Shown here one piece after another: positions 18,322 through 25,996 of a stretch of DNA of 64,000 bases; positions within the stretch are counted from its first letter, which is position 1; every line of letters starts with the position of its first letter. The DNA lies in the NCBI RefSeq assembly GCF_003721435.2, contig NZ_CP054585.1:2542001-2606000 (forward strand), given 5' to 3'. A program made the position numbers and the translations under genes. Origin of the DNA: Halorubrum sp. CBA1229. Lineage in GTDB: Archaea; Halobacteriota; Halobacteria; Halobacteriales; Haloferacaceae. The notes below the pieces were generated by a model that had not been told where the DNA came from, did no database searches, and saw nothing but the letters and a program-made list of their open reading frames with translations.

Positions 18322-18626
18322 CGCTCACCTCCCAGCGCGCGGATCGCAGCGCGCAGCATCTCCTCGTCGGCGCCGTTCGCGAGCTCGACGAGCCGCTTCA
18401 CCAGCAGGTCGGACTCGCTCGGCGTCGGCGTATCGGGCCACGGCGTGCCGCGGACCTCGGTCCAGAGGAGGTACATCGCCTCCTCGTTGAACTCCACTTC
18501 GAGCGGTCCGTTCGCCGTGATCAGCGTGAGGACGTAGCCGTCGGCGTCGCCCGCAGGCCCGTACGTTACCCCCGTAAGTGGGCGCTCGGCGTCGACGACG
18601 CGGCTCTCGACGTTGCGTCCGCTCAT
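18318..18626 (-). CDS. Small acidic element protein of unknown function
   Basis: The 102-residue product starts at ATG 18626, overlapping the stop of the zinc-finger microgene by one base (TGATG), and its stop overlaps the integrase start. It reads as a small mixed alpha/beta domain (GYVLTLITANGPLEVEFNEEAMYLLW) followed by a helical tail. I do not recognise a family. Tight coupling to the integrase gene suggests co-expression. Confidence 0.75.
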   Translation of the reverse strand: MSGRNVESRVVDAERPLTGVTYGPAGDADGYVLTLITANGPLEVEFNEEAMYLLWTEVRGTPWPDTPTPSESDLLVKRLVELANGADEEMLRAAIRALGGER

Positions 18627-18757
18627 CACAGCTCCCTCGCGAGCTTCGCCTCGTGACCAGTCTCCTGGCGATGCTCCTCGGCGTCCCGGCCGGCGCCGGA
18701 GAGAGTCGATGCATCGCCGGTCCACGAACACTCCGAACAGACTGCCCGGTAGCTCAT
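18626..18757 (-). CDS. 43-residue zinc-finger microprotein
   Basis: The leftward frame from ATG 18757 to TGA 18626 encodes a 43-residue peptide. It has CSEC near residues 7-10 and EEHRQETGHE near 27-36, so a CxxC plus HxxxxxH pattern suits one C2H2-type zinc finger. It overlaps the upstream J-domain gene by four bases (ATGA) and the downstream gene by one base (TGATG). This is the strongest evidence that it is translated. The likely role is DNA, RNA or protein binding within the element. Confidence 0.75.
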   Translation of the reverse strand: MSYRAVCSECSWTGDASTLSGAGRDAEEHRQETGHEAKLAREL

Positions 18758-19353
18758 CGCTGGTCCTCCAGCATCGCCTTTTCCGCCTCCTTCACGCGCT
18801 GGAACTCGGCTTGATCGCCTCCGCTATCCGGGTGCGTCTCCGCCTTCCGAGCTCGGGCCACCGACTCGATGACGTTCTCGGAGGCGCTGGGATCGACCCC
18901 GAGCACTTCGTGGGGCGGTTGCCTCGTGGCAGAACCGGCGACGACCGCGTCTCCTCCGTCACCAGGAGGAAGCCGTGCCGCCGCAAACTCGGAGTCACCC
19001 GTCCGTACCGGGCGCTGGCTCCGCATCCGCGTCTCGTTGACCCACTTGAACACGTAGCGAAGGTTGTCTCGGAGCTGCGGCGACGCATCGCACGCGACAG
19101 CGAACTGCTCGCCGTCGTCGACCCATCGCAGGACGAAGCCCGGGTCGTCCGGGTTCGCGTTGTGGAGCGGCAGGCCGTTCGACTTCGTGTGCGAGTTGCC
19201 GATCTCGCCGCGCCACTCGTCGACGTCCATCCGGCCCATCTCGGTCGCGAGGTCGTCCGTAGTCTGAGCGATCGACGCCTCGAAACTCCTGTTTCGCTCG
19301 CGTTCGGTGGCGGGCGTCCGCCCGAAGCCGGCGGGCCAGTCGAGTCCGCTCAC
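18754..19353 (-). CDS. J-domain-containing element protein
   Basis: The 199-residue protein has an unrecognised N-terminal domain (about residues 1-115). After a flexible linker comes a C-terminal J-like domain: PHEVLGVDPSASENVIESV, then RKAETHPDSGGDQAEFQRVKEA with the HPD tripeptide that stimulates DnaK. It probably recruits host Hsp70 to an element protein or complex, as J proteins do in some phages. The frame overlaps the zinc-finger microgene downstream. Confidence 0.8.
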   Translation of the reverse strand: MSGLDWPAGFGRTPATERERNRSFEASIAQTTDDLATEMGRMDVDEWRGEIGNSHTKSNGLPLHNANPDDPGFVLRWVDDGEQFAVACDASPQLRDNLRYVFKWVNETRMRSQRPVRTGDSEFAAARLPPGDGGDAVVAGSATRQPPHEVLGVDPSASENVIESVARARKAETHPDSGGDQAEFQRVKEAEKAMLEDQR

Positions 19354-19409
19354 GCCGCGACACCCCCCGAAGACTGATGCTGGTGATGGCAGATACGTGA
19401 GGTAGACCG

Positions 19410-19718
19410 ATGACCGACGACGTCCCCGACACCTGTGCCAGCTGCGGAAAGCAGATTCGCGGCCGACCCAGTGAGTGGAACCTCGACCCCGAGTGGCGGA
19501 TGTACCTCGAAGACGAGCGAGACCTTGGCTGGTTCGCGAACGCCCCGGTCGTCATCTGCTGTCCCGGCTGTAAGGACGATCTCGACCGTCTCGAAAACTC
19601 CCTCTCCGAACAGCGGGCGTACGGCAGCGATGCCGACGCCGAAGCGGCTGAAGCGAAGCTCCACGCGGAGCTCGACGACCTCGATCTCGACTGTATCGTC
19701 GACCAGTTCGCCCTCTAA
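19410..19718 (+). CDS. Zinc-ribbon-like protein on the opposite strand
   Basis: The 102-residue acidic product has CASCG near residue 9 and CCPGC near residue 51, consistent with a split zinc ribbon, followed by an acidic helical tail. It runs rightward between two leftward genes. The opposite strand is also open across this interval, but its translation looks like an antisense shadow of an acidic protein. A GAGGT block about ten bases before the ATG could be a ribosome-binding site. The function is unknown. Confidence 0.7.
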   Translation: MTDDVPDTCASCGKQIRGRPSEWNLDPEWRMYLEDERDLGWFANAPVVICCPGCKDDLDRLENSLSEQRAYGSDADAEAAEAKLHAELDDLDLDCIVDQFAL

Positions 19719-19719
19719 C

Positions 19720-20199
19720 TCACGCGACAAACCGAGTCACCTCCGGACAGGTCAGCTGAACGCTAATGTCTCCCGTCGGCGACACACCGGAACCGGCGAT
19801 CACGAGATCATGATCCCGGAGAACCGAACCGATGTCTCTCGTACCGGGGAGAGTGCCCGTGAGTCGAACGCGGAGCGAACTGACTCGGTCGCGGCCGATC
19901 GTGTTCAGTTTGACCTCCACGACGCTCTCGTTGCGCTCTAGGTCGTCGACGATCGCCTCAACGTCGCGATGGGCGCGCATATCCACCGGCGACGGCTCGC
20001 CGAGCGCCTCGGGGCGGTCGAACTCGCCGGTCTCGCAGTCCAACTGATCGAAGACCAGCACCGAGTTCGAGCTGGCGCCACAGTCGACGCACTCGTACGT
20101 CGCCAGCACCGATGTTCCGGTCTCGACCGCAATCTGCTGGACCGTGTGGTCAGTGAGTTCGAACGTCCGCTCTTTCTCGCGTTCGACGACTTCCGGCAT
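19720..20199 (-). CDS. Element protein with CxxC motif, function unknown
   Basis: The 159-residue protein starts at ATG 20199, overlapping the previous gene's stop. It contains TYECVDCGASSNSVLVFDQLDC, a possible zinc knuckle, near residues 33-55. The C-terminal half, predicted to be beta-rich, has VEVKLNTIGRDRVSSLRVRLTGTLP. I do not recognise a family. It is the fourth gene of the leftward run that begins at 21183. Confidence 0.7.
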   Translation of the reverse strand: MPEVVEREKERTFELTDHTVQQIAVETGTSVLATYECVDCGASSNSVLVFDQLDCETGEFDRPEALGEPSPVDMRAHRDVEAIVDDLERNESVVEVKLNTIGRDRVSSLRVRLTGTLPGTRDIGSVLRDHDLVIAGSGVSPTGDISVQLTCPEVTRFVA

Positions 20200-20597
20200 C
20201 ACGCATCCCCTCCGTCGTCTCGCGGGATCATCGCCCACTGGAGTCGGTCTTCTATGGAGAGCGCGACGCCGCCGAGTCGCTCGATATCGGGGTAGTACTC
20301 CGCAACCGCGACCTGCGGCGCCTCGTCCGGCTCCCGGCACCACTCCGGCGTCAGGTTCTCCTCCGCGTTCCGTAGGAGGATCTCCGGGAAGCGGTTGAAC
20401 AGCCGGCGCTCGACCTCCTCGATGTCGATCTCGTTCGCGACCACGTCGCCGACCGCGCTCTTGTCGACCCACGCGTGGAGTCCCTGATCGTTCCGGTGGA
20501 GCGTGATCGGCACCTCGATGACGGTCGGCTCGTTGCCGTCGGCCCCGGCCATCGCAAGCTGCTCCGCGACGGTGCCGGCGTGCGCGTTCTCCGACAT
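20199..20597 (-). CDS. Element protein of unknown function
   Basis: The 132-residue acidic protein starts at ATG 20597, one base inside the stop of the PadR-like gene, and ends overlapping the next start. The sequence has VIEVPITLHRNDQGLHAWVDK and a helical segment EVERRLFNRFPEILLRNAEENLTPEW. No catalytic motif is visible. Strict coupling to both neighbours supports expression as part of the early operon. Confidence 0.7.
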   Translation of the reverse strand: MSENAHAGTVAEQLAMAGADGNEPTVIEVPITLHRNDQGLHAWVDKSAVGDVVANEIDIEEVERRLFNRFPEILLRNAEENLTPEWCREPDEAPQVAVAEYYPDIERLGGVALSIEDRLQWAMIPRDDGGDA

Positions 20598-20944
20598 CAC
20601 GCACCTCCGTCGATCGCTCGCGCGATGTGGTCGCGGCGCTCGTCGAGGACGCGGAACCCCTCCTCGGTGACGCGGTAGAAGTTCGACCGGTCGTCGATCT
20701 TCCCCTTCTCGACGAGCCCCTTCGCGGCGAGCTCGTCGAGGTTCGGGTAGAGGCGGCCGTGGTTCACCGGCTTCTCGATGACGTCTTCGAGGCCGTCCTT
20801 GATCGCGAGGCCCTTCACCTCGCCCAGCGAGGACTCCAGCCGCGCGCAGACGGTCAGGGCGTCGATCTGGAAGGTCGTCAGGTCGGTGTGGCGGATGCGG
20901 TGCGTCTCGGGGTCGGTCGTCGGCGTGGTGGAGTCGGAACTCAT
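20597..20944 (-). CDS. PadR-family winged-helix transcriptional regulator
   Basis: The 115-residue product matches the PadR fold. A helical start (FQIDALTVCARLE) and the recognition-helix region KDGLEDVIEKPVNHGRLYPNLDELAAKGLVEK, which contains the family's GRLYPNLD turn, precede a wing with YRVTEEGFRVLDER. Haloarchaeal viruses and plasmids often carry such regulators. It probably controls its own operon or the divergent winged-helix gene at 21420. Confidence 0.87.
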   Translation of the reverse strand: MSSDSTTPTTDPETHRIRHTDLTTFQIDALTVCARLESSLGEVKGLAIKDGLEDVIEKPVNHGRLYPNLDELAAKGLVEKGKIDDRSNFYRVTEEGFRVLDERRDHIARAIDGGA

Positions 20945-21183
20945 GAATCTGTGAACTGCGAGGTGTCTCGGCCGATCGCGTCGAGCAGGTTCCGGAGCGG
21001 AACGCCGCTGACATCGAGGCCGCACGGGGACAGCGTGGCGCAACCGCCGAAGCCCTCGAACGAGTAGCCGTGCGTCGAGAGCGGGCGATCGCACCCCGGA
21101 CAAGCGTTGCTGTCGCCAGTGAGAACGATACCGCCGTGGTCTGTGCCGGGAGTTTGAAGGTTCCCGGACGGATTTGCTGACAT
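20941..21183 (-). CDS. Small cysteine-rich element protein, first gene of the leftward operon
   Basis: The 80-residue product has CPGC near residue 28 and two further cysteines (GGCATLSPCG), which could make one zinc site. The stop overlaps the PadR-like start by four bases. No TATA box lies within 60 bases of the ATG. The transcript probably begins further upstream and carries the inverted repeats at 21202-21296 in its leader. Confidence 0.65.
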   Translation of the reverse strand: MSANPSGNLQTPGTDHGGIVLTGDSNACPGCDRPLSTHGYSFEGFGGCATLSPCGLDVSGVPLRNLLDAIGRDTSQFTDS

Positions 21184-21201
21184 GGCTTTCGTGCCCTAGA
21201 C

Positions 21202-21296
21202 ACGGAAGCCCACGCGGACCCGTGCTGGAACACGGGGTCCGCATCGTTTTCGAAGGGACCCATCGACGAGCGACGGGTCCGCGAGAGTGCTTCCGT
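21202..21296 (-). promoter_or_regulatory. Nested inverted repeats between divergent operons
   Basis: Three inverted repeats are packed in 95 bases. The outer pair ACGGAAGC (21202-21209) and GCTTCCGT (21289-21296) encloses two hairpins. The first is GCGGACCCGTG (21214-21224) with 21231-21242 (one bulged G). The second is GGACCCATCG (21256-21265) with 21271-21280 (one mismatch). Both hairpins share GGACCC/GGGTCC. The block lies ahead of the leftward operon and could be a structured mRNA leader, an operator array or part of a replication origin. Confidence 0.55.
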
Positions 21297-21419
21297 AGCT
21301 ACACGTTCAGAAGGGTGGGCACTTAGTTGTATTGGAGCAACCAGTTGTTTTGGAAAAGTTTGTTCAACGCAACTAACATCCACAAAATGATATAACCCCG
21401 GAGTCTCGTAATCTGAGTA

Positions 21420-21659
21420 ATGGCAGGTCGGAAGGAGACTGTGAGCGACAAGGAGATTCTCCGTTTCTTCGAGCAGTCTCCGGACCACTTTTTGACGACA
21501 AACGAGGTAGCTGAGTACCTCGATTTCTCTAAGCAGGGCACTCGGAAGCGGCTCTACGCGCTCGCTGACGAGGAACTGCTCGATTTCAAGAAGGTCGGCA
21601 GGAATCCAGCGTGGTGGCTGACGGACGAGGGTCGGGAACTTCTCGAAACCGAGGAGTAG
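21420..21659 (+). CDS. Winged-helix DNA-binding protein
   Basis: The 79-residue product is a single winged helix-turn-helix domain. DKEILRFFEQSPDHFLTTNEVAEYLDFSKQGTRKRLYALADEELL holds the HTH, and KKVGRNPAWWLTDEGRELL is the wing. It is transcribed divergently from the PadR-containing operon, the usual position for a genetic switch. A short T run follows the gene near 21690. The ATG at 21420 follows an AT-rich stretch (21383-21395). Confidence 0.85.
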   Translation: MAGRKETVSDKEILRFFEQSPDHFLTTNEVAEYLDFSKQGTRKRLYALADEELLDFKKVGRNPAWWLTDEGRELLETEE

Positions 21660-21753
21660 TCCAACGGCCAGGCCCGGTCCGACTGAAGCCTTTTTGTGCG
21701 ACAGCGTGGTAAGCGGTGATATGCCTATCAGGAATGTGGGGGAGAGCGCCTGA

Positions 21754-22194
21754 ATGACCAGCCTCGCCCTCGCAGTCCTAGAGATCACCGCAATTTCTGT
21801 TCCGCTAGTCGCGATTCTGGTGATCCAGATCCTCCGAACGGACGAACTGAACGAGTTCGTCCCTGACGATCTACTGAGGTATGTGAACCGACTCCTTATC
21901 GCGACGAGCTTGCTGTTCGTCCTTGCGATCGTCTCCTCGATGAGTCTCGCTTTTGAGTCCGGGCTCTCTCTGTGGGGGCTGGCGAGCGTGACATTCCTTG
22001 GAGTGGGTTTGTCACTTCTAGCGATCGTGGTGCTTTTCTTCCCGCTGGTGGCACTGAATCTCTTCGGCGAAAATACGGAACAAGCGACGCTCTCCGAGAC
22101 GACCAGCGAATCGGAAGATGGTGAGGAAGATTTACCACCCCAGCGGAAAGAAGGATCAACTGAGAAGACAGCCGACTCGGAAAAAGAGACGTAG
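21754..22194 (+). CDS. Small membrane protein with three predicted helices
   Basis: The 146-residue product has hydrophobic segments near residues 5-27, 45-65 and 75-100, followed by an acidic, highly charged tail of about 45 residues. I recognise no family. It and the next gene may form a two-gene membrane unit of the element. Confidence 0.65.
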   Translation: MTSLALAVLEITAISVPLVAILVIQILRTDELNEFVPDDLLRYVNRLLIATSLLFVLAIVSSMSLAFESGLSLWGLASVTFLGVGLSLLAIVVLFFPLVALNLFGENTEQATLSETTSESEDGEEDLPPQRKEGSTEKTADSEKET

Positions 22195-22220
22195 ATCCGG
22201 GTCGGTTGGGGAGACCGCCC

Positions 22221-22421
22221 ATGGCGATAAAAACACTCAATCCGCGGGATATCGACGACCTGTTTAAGTCGGTAGTCTGGGCTATGGCGATACTCGCTGG
22301 CGGCGTTGTACTCCTCGCAATCGGGGCGTTTACTGGGACCAGCGCGATGAATGTCGTGGGCTACGTATCCATCGCCATTGCGTTCGTGATTCTTATCCTG
22401 GCGAGCCGACCGGCTTGGTAG
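22221..22421 (+). CDS. Small two-helix membrane protein
   Basis: The 66-residue product starts at ATG 22221 and has two membrane helices (about residues 19-37 and 43-62). A short charged N terminus precedes them. An in-frame TTG at 22206 would add five residues. It follows the 146-residue membrane protein gene by 26 bases. The function is unknown. Confidence 0.6.
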   Translation: MAIKTLNPRDIDDLFKSVVWAMAILAGGVVLLAIGAFTGTSAMNVVGYVSIAIAFVILILASRPAW

Positions 22422-22444
22422 TAACCCTCCCCGACCTCGCCGTT

Positions 22445-22768
22445 TCATACCCGATCGTCCTCCATCCGGTCGACGATCACACCGCCGACGCGCTTGACCC
22501 AGTTAGGAATCACGTCGTCGGGAACGCCATCGCCGTCGTTGAACGCGCGGCCGATCTCCAGTGAACCGTCGGCGATCCGCGCGTCGAGCTCCCAGTTCAG
22601 TTCGTTCGCCGCCTCGATCTCGATGCGGAGCGTGGAATTCGCGTCGACGCTAACGACGACGCTCGCGCTGTACGGCCCGGTGCCGGTTTGGATACCCTCC
22701 GCGACGAGGTCGATATCGAACTCTTTCGTGCGTGCGCTACTGCCGTGGACAGGTGGCTTCGAGGCCAT
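22445..22768 (-). CDS. Small element protein, possible target of the decamer-linked regulator
   Basis: The 107-residue product has a predicted beta-rich core (ASVVVSVDANSTLRIEIEAANELNWELDARI), then VIPNWVKRVGGVIVDRM. No family is recognised. There is no convincing TATA box ahead of the ATG. A tandem pair of TTCCNNATGG decamers sits 45-64 bases upstream, the same spacing as at the orc1-like gene. This suggests shared control by an activator or initiator protein. Confidence 0.6.
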   Translation of the reverse strand: MASKPPVHGSSARTKEFDIDLVAEGIQTGTGPYSASVVVSVDANSTLRIEIEAANELNWELDARIADGSLEIGRAFNDGDGVPDDVIPNWVKRVGGVIVDRMEDDRV

Positions 22769-22812
22769 ACCCGACTGTGGACGGGACTGCCTCTTGAGAG
22801 TCCTACAGGATG

Positions 22813-22888
22813 TTCCATATGGTTCCGGATGGTCGAGAAACGCAGGACGTGAGCGAGTTAGACGAGTTCCGGATGGTGTTCCGAATGG
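22813..22888. promoter_or_regulatory. Four TTCCNNATGG decamers
   Basis: TTCCATATGG and TTCCGGATGG lie back to back at 22813-22832. TTCCGGATGG and TTCCGAATGG lie at 22867-22876 and 22879-22888. The last copy ends right at the stop codon of the AlbA_2-type gene. The first pair is 45-64 bases upstream of ATG 22768. A further tandem pair is at 25388-25407. They may be binding sites for a regulator or for the Orc1-like protein. Confidence 0.6.
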
Positions 22889-24247
22889 TCAATCAGATTT
22901 GTCCTTGTTCATCGTTCGCAACCCGAGTTCTGCCTCTAGGTCCCAAAGAGCATCACGGAATTCATGATATCTATTGAACAACCTGTTCTCCTGATAATGA
23001 CTATGCAAATCAACCAATTCAGCGCTTAGATCTGGTATTGTCTTGCGAATCTCAGTATCCGACATATCTTTCACGCTAATCTCTTTCTTATAATCTCGGT
23101 GCTTGAGTGTGTATTGTCCCTTGTGATCGTCGTCTAAGAGATATCTTCTTAGATCATCTACGGTATTTCCCATTTTCTGATTACATATTCGAAGATCTCC
23201 ATGATCACCCGAATATTTTGACTTGGACGTTAATTGGTCATAGCCTTCTCTATCATCCATAATCAAGCAAACCATAGCCGCACGCTCAATTCTATGGTAG
23301 TAATTCGGGATACTTGTAATAATATCGCGCTGGAGAGTCCGTTCTGCTCTTTCTAGCCAAAATATCCCGAGTAGATCATTCTTTAATGCGCTGTGTGTTA
23401 AGAACTTGATTGCAATATCGTCTAGCTTCAACTCGGCCGGCTGTGAATAGTACTCATATAATGCTTGCTTATTTATATAATCGTCTCCCCGACCTCTCCA
23501 TTGGGCGATATCTTCGTTTAGCTGTTCGTCTAACGTACTTGCTGGCTCACGAGTAATCCTCTCTGTAACTTGTAAATCCGCATTCTCTGGGTTCTCCACT
23601 GTAGCTAGAGGGATATCACCTGTCTCTGACAAATTAGTTCCAATTCTCTCGATCCATTCTGGTCCGATCTCTATCGCTTTGTGTATTCCATCAAGGATTT
23701 GCTCTCGCTGTGCATTAATCCTATATTTCACAATTCTCTCAATATCTTGCTTTTCTGCAATTTTCTTCCCGGATCCTTTTCGTAAATATATCAGGCCCTC
23801 TTGCAAGACTACATTTCCAGCTGAATTCTGAATGGTATTTGTTGTCAGGGTAGGTGGGGTGTCAAGAGGCTCAATAGTTAGACATGCAAACACAGGATCT
23901 GAGGCATCGAATTTGTGCCATGAAACGATAGGAGCAGGCTCAAGATTGCTATCTATCATTTCTTGTATGTCACTCTCATCGTAACTGAATATATGTCGAG
24001 GGCCTTCACCCCTGTAAGATTCTCTTCCCTCTGTTATTCCTACAATAGCACCATCGTCATCAACTCCTACAAAAATATAATGTAAATCATGATCTGTGAT
24101 TGTGTTCGATAATGAGGCAACATCTTTGATGAATTCTACTTTCTTGTTTTTTATACCTCCAATTTCATAATCGGTTTTGAAGTCTATCCATGAGTGTTCG
24201 TCACCACTCACTTCATCTAATATTTCTTCGGCCTCTTTACGTTCCAT
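22889..24247 (-). CDS. AlbA_2 (Schlafen-type) domain protein
   Basis: The 452-residue product starts with MERKEAEEILDEVSGDEHSWIDFKTDYE. This and IKDVASLSNTITDHDLHYIFVGVDDDGAIVGI match the N-terminal AlbA_2/Schlafen-like putative ATP- or nucleic-acid-binding domain (about residues 8-150). The remaining 300 residues are helical and unrecognised. Base composition is much richer in A+T than the flanking genes, indicating recent acquisition. Such proteins occur as regulators and in defence islands. ATG 24247 was chosen over an upstream start that adds seven residues. Confidence 0.78.
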   Translation of the reverse strand: MERKEAEEILDEVSGDEHSWIDFKTDYEIGGIKNKKVEFIKDVASLSNTITDHDLHYIFVGVDDDGAIVGITEGRESYRGEGPRHIFSYDESDIQEMIDSNLEPAPIVSWHKFDASDPVFACLTIEPLDTPPTLTTNTIQNSAGNVVLQEGLIYLRKGSGKKIAEKQDIERIVKYRINAQREQILDGIHKAIEIGPEWIERIGTNLSETGDIPLATVENPENADLQVTERITREPASTLDEQLNEDIAQWRGRGDDYINKQALYEYYSQPAELKLDDIAIKFLTHSALKNDLLGIFWLERAERTLQRDIITSIPNYYHRIERAAMVCLIMDDREGYDQLTSKSKYSGDHGDLRICNQKMGNTVDDLRRYLLDDDHKGQYTLKHRDYKKEISVKDMSDTEIRKTIPDLSAELVDLHSHYQENRLFNRYHEFRDALWDLEAELGLRTMNKDKSD

Positions 24248-24316
24248 TAGTAATCCTCCTGTGACCACAACATATCGCTGTACTAATTATTTTTGTCATG
24301 TATGTCTGTAATCAAT

Positions 24317-25342
24317 TCAGCTCTGTTTCAGATGTGGGCCACAGCCAGCGAGATCATATACCTTCTTTCCAGAGGTCCGTTCGGTCGTTACGAGCTCATA
24401 ATGCTCCAGCTTCGAGAGGTGAGCGTCACGGAAGTACCGGATGCTCACCGGGTCGTCGTGGCGTTCGGAGTACCGTTCGTGGAGTTCGCGCTGGATGAGG
24501 GGCCCATCCTCTAGTAGGATATCGTACACGACGCGCTGATGATCGTTGAGCTTCGAGTACGTCTTCCGCGCGATCTCCTGCTCCGCCTCGGAGATCGAGT
24601 CCTCAACGAGCCGCTTCGGGATGTTCGACAGCCCCTCGCTGCTCGCCTTCCGCGCCGCCGCCCGGAGCGTCGTGATGCCCATGCGAGCGTCGCCGTCTGC
24701 GAGCCGCGCAATCGTCTCGAACACCTCGTCGCTCGCGGCGTTCGGCCCGAGCCCGGCGCGCGCCCGGCGCTTCAGGATCTCCGCGATCGTGTCCTCACCG
24801 TACCGGTCGAAGCGGACGCGGTAACCCACCGAAACGCGGGAGCGAACACGCTCGTCCAGGTCGGCGAGCAGGTCGACCTCGTCGTTCGCGATGCCGATCC
24901 ACGAGAGCCCGCGGAACTCGTGGAGGTCGTAGAGCAGCTCGGTCTCGCGCAGCTGGTCGACTTCGTCGAGGATGACAACGCCCGGGCCGTTGAAGTCCCG
25001 GTGGACGCGATCGAGCAGCGTCGACGTCGACGCGGAGCGTGGGACTGCTGCGCCGACGAGGTCGCGGGAGAGTCGTTCGAGAACTGCGTTCCGCGTGTAG
25101 TCCCGCCAGCAGTTCACGTAGGCGTGCGGGACGTCGAGGATCTCGCGGCGGAGCTCGCGAACAGCGGCCCTCGCGACGGTCGTCTTCCCCGCTCCGGAGG
25201 GACCGAAGAGAAAGCAGTTCTCGGCGCGCTGGCCGTCTTCGATCGGCGCGAGGGCGTCGGTCACCTCGTTCATGTGGCTGTTCCGGCCGACGATCGGATC
25301 TGGAAGGTGGTCGTCTTCGAAGACTGATCCGTTGTTTATCAC
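24317..25342 (-). CDS. Orc1/Cdc6-type replication initiator
   Basis: The 341-residue AAA+ protein has Walker A FGPSGAGKTTVARA near residue 47 and Walker B GVVILDEVDQL near 125. Sensor 1 appears as WIGIANDEVDL and the lid as DARMGITTLRAAARKAS. The C-terminal winged-helix domain follows (NDHQRVVYDILLEDGPLIQRELHERY). It is shorter than chromosomal Orc1/Cdc6 proteins, as plasmid and virus copies often are. It probably initiates replication of the excised element. GTG 25342 lies 25-32 bases after a clear TATA box. Confidence 0.9.
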   Translation of the reverse strand: MINNGSVFEDDHLPDPIVGRNSHMNEVTDALAPIEDGQRAENCFLFGPSGAGKTTVARAAVRELRREILDVPHAYVNCWRDYTRNAVLERLSRDLVGAAVPRSASTSTLLDRVHRDFNGPGVVILDEVDQLRETELLYDLHEFRGLSWIGIANDEVDLLADLDERVRSRVSVGYRVRFDRYGEDTIAEILKRRARAGLGPNAASDEVFETIARLADGDARMGITTLRAAARKASSEGLSNIPKRLVEDSISEAEQEIARKTYSKLNDHQRVVYDILLEDGPLIQRELHERYSERHDDPVSIRYFRDAHLSKLEHYELVTTERTSGKKVYDLAGCGPHLKQS

Positions 25343-25366
25343 ATCACCGAGAACTCTTGCCGAGGT

Positions 25367-25407
25367 ATATAAAGTGAACTCGGGGTGTTCCGGATGGTTC
25401 CGAATGG
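25367..25407 (-). promoter_or_regulatory. Promoter of the orc1-like gene with upstream decamer pair
   Basis: Read leftward, TTTATATA (25374-25367) lies 25-32 bases before GTG 25342, a textbook leaderless promoter. Immediately upstream are tandem decamers TTCCGGATGG (25388-25397) and TTCCGAATGG (25398-25407). The decamers sit 46-65 bases from the start, where an activator or autoregulating initiator would bind. Confidence 0.65.
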
Positions 25408-25411
25408 TTTC

Positions 25412-25954
25412 TCATGGTGTCCAGCCGGTAATCTGGATAATGCCGACCAAGACAATCAGCACAGAAAGAATCGCGGCAGCGTATTGAGCATATCTTGGTT
25501 GGAGGTAGTTGACACGGTAGTAGTCTCTATCGTAGACCATGAATGTGTAAATTCGCCATCGGCGATTACCCGAACGCTTCCTGACCTCGTAATCGTAGTC
25601 ATCGTCTGATCCGTAGATAGTCGCTTGGTCAACTCTCACAGCAGCATGACCTTGGTAGGACATAATCTCTGGTTGGAGTGTCTCTGTAGTACTCTGCCCA
25701 GGCTCTAGACCGAGCTCAACTACAGCAACTTCATCTCCGTAATCTTCCTCAGATTCGTCGAATTCAACCCGAGCTAGGATTCTCCCGCCGATTGATGAGT
25801 CGGAGATATTGGTAGCGGTTATCTCGAACTCGGGGTTTTGGTCTGTGAAGTATACTGTCCGACAGTTTTCAAGGTCCCCCTCAGCGCTCACTGAAAGCAT
25901 ATCTACGCTGGAATCCGATGTCTTCCGGAATTTTGCATCTCGACTAGCTGGCAT
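25412..25954 (-). CDS. Hypothetical protein with one C-terminal membrane anchor
   Basis: The 180-residue product is hydrophilic and acidic, predicted mostly beta strand (FEITATNISDSSIGGRILARVEF resembles a conserved-domain beta sandwich). It ends with one membrane helix at about residues 158-176. It is AT-richer than host genes. No family is recognised. Its stop lies just beyond the decamer pair upstream of the orc1-like gene. Confidence 0.55.
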   Translation of the reverse strand: MPASRDAKFRKTSDSSVDMLSVSAEGDLENCRTVYFTDQNPEFEITATNISDSSIGGRILARVEFDESEEDYGDEVAVVELGLEPGQSTTETLQPEIMSYQGHAAVRVDQATIYGSDDDYDYEVRKRSGNRRWRIYTFMVYDRDYYRVNYLQPRYAQYAAAILSVLIVLVGIIQITGWTP

Positions 25955-25996
25955 GCGTCTTCAATAGAGGGATGTAAAAATGAAACCTAGGCAGGA

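Noticed and set aside
19350-19730. A leftward 126-residue frame that would fit the operon by its overlaps
   Set aside because: It lies opposite the rightward zinc-ribbon gene (19410-19718), which has clear CxxC pairs. The leftward translation lacks motifs and looks like an antisense shadow, though its overlap pattern is tempting.
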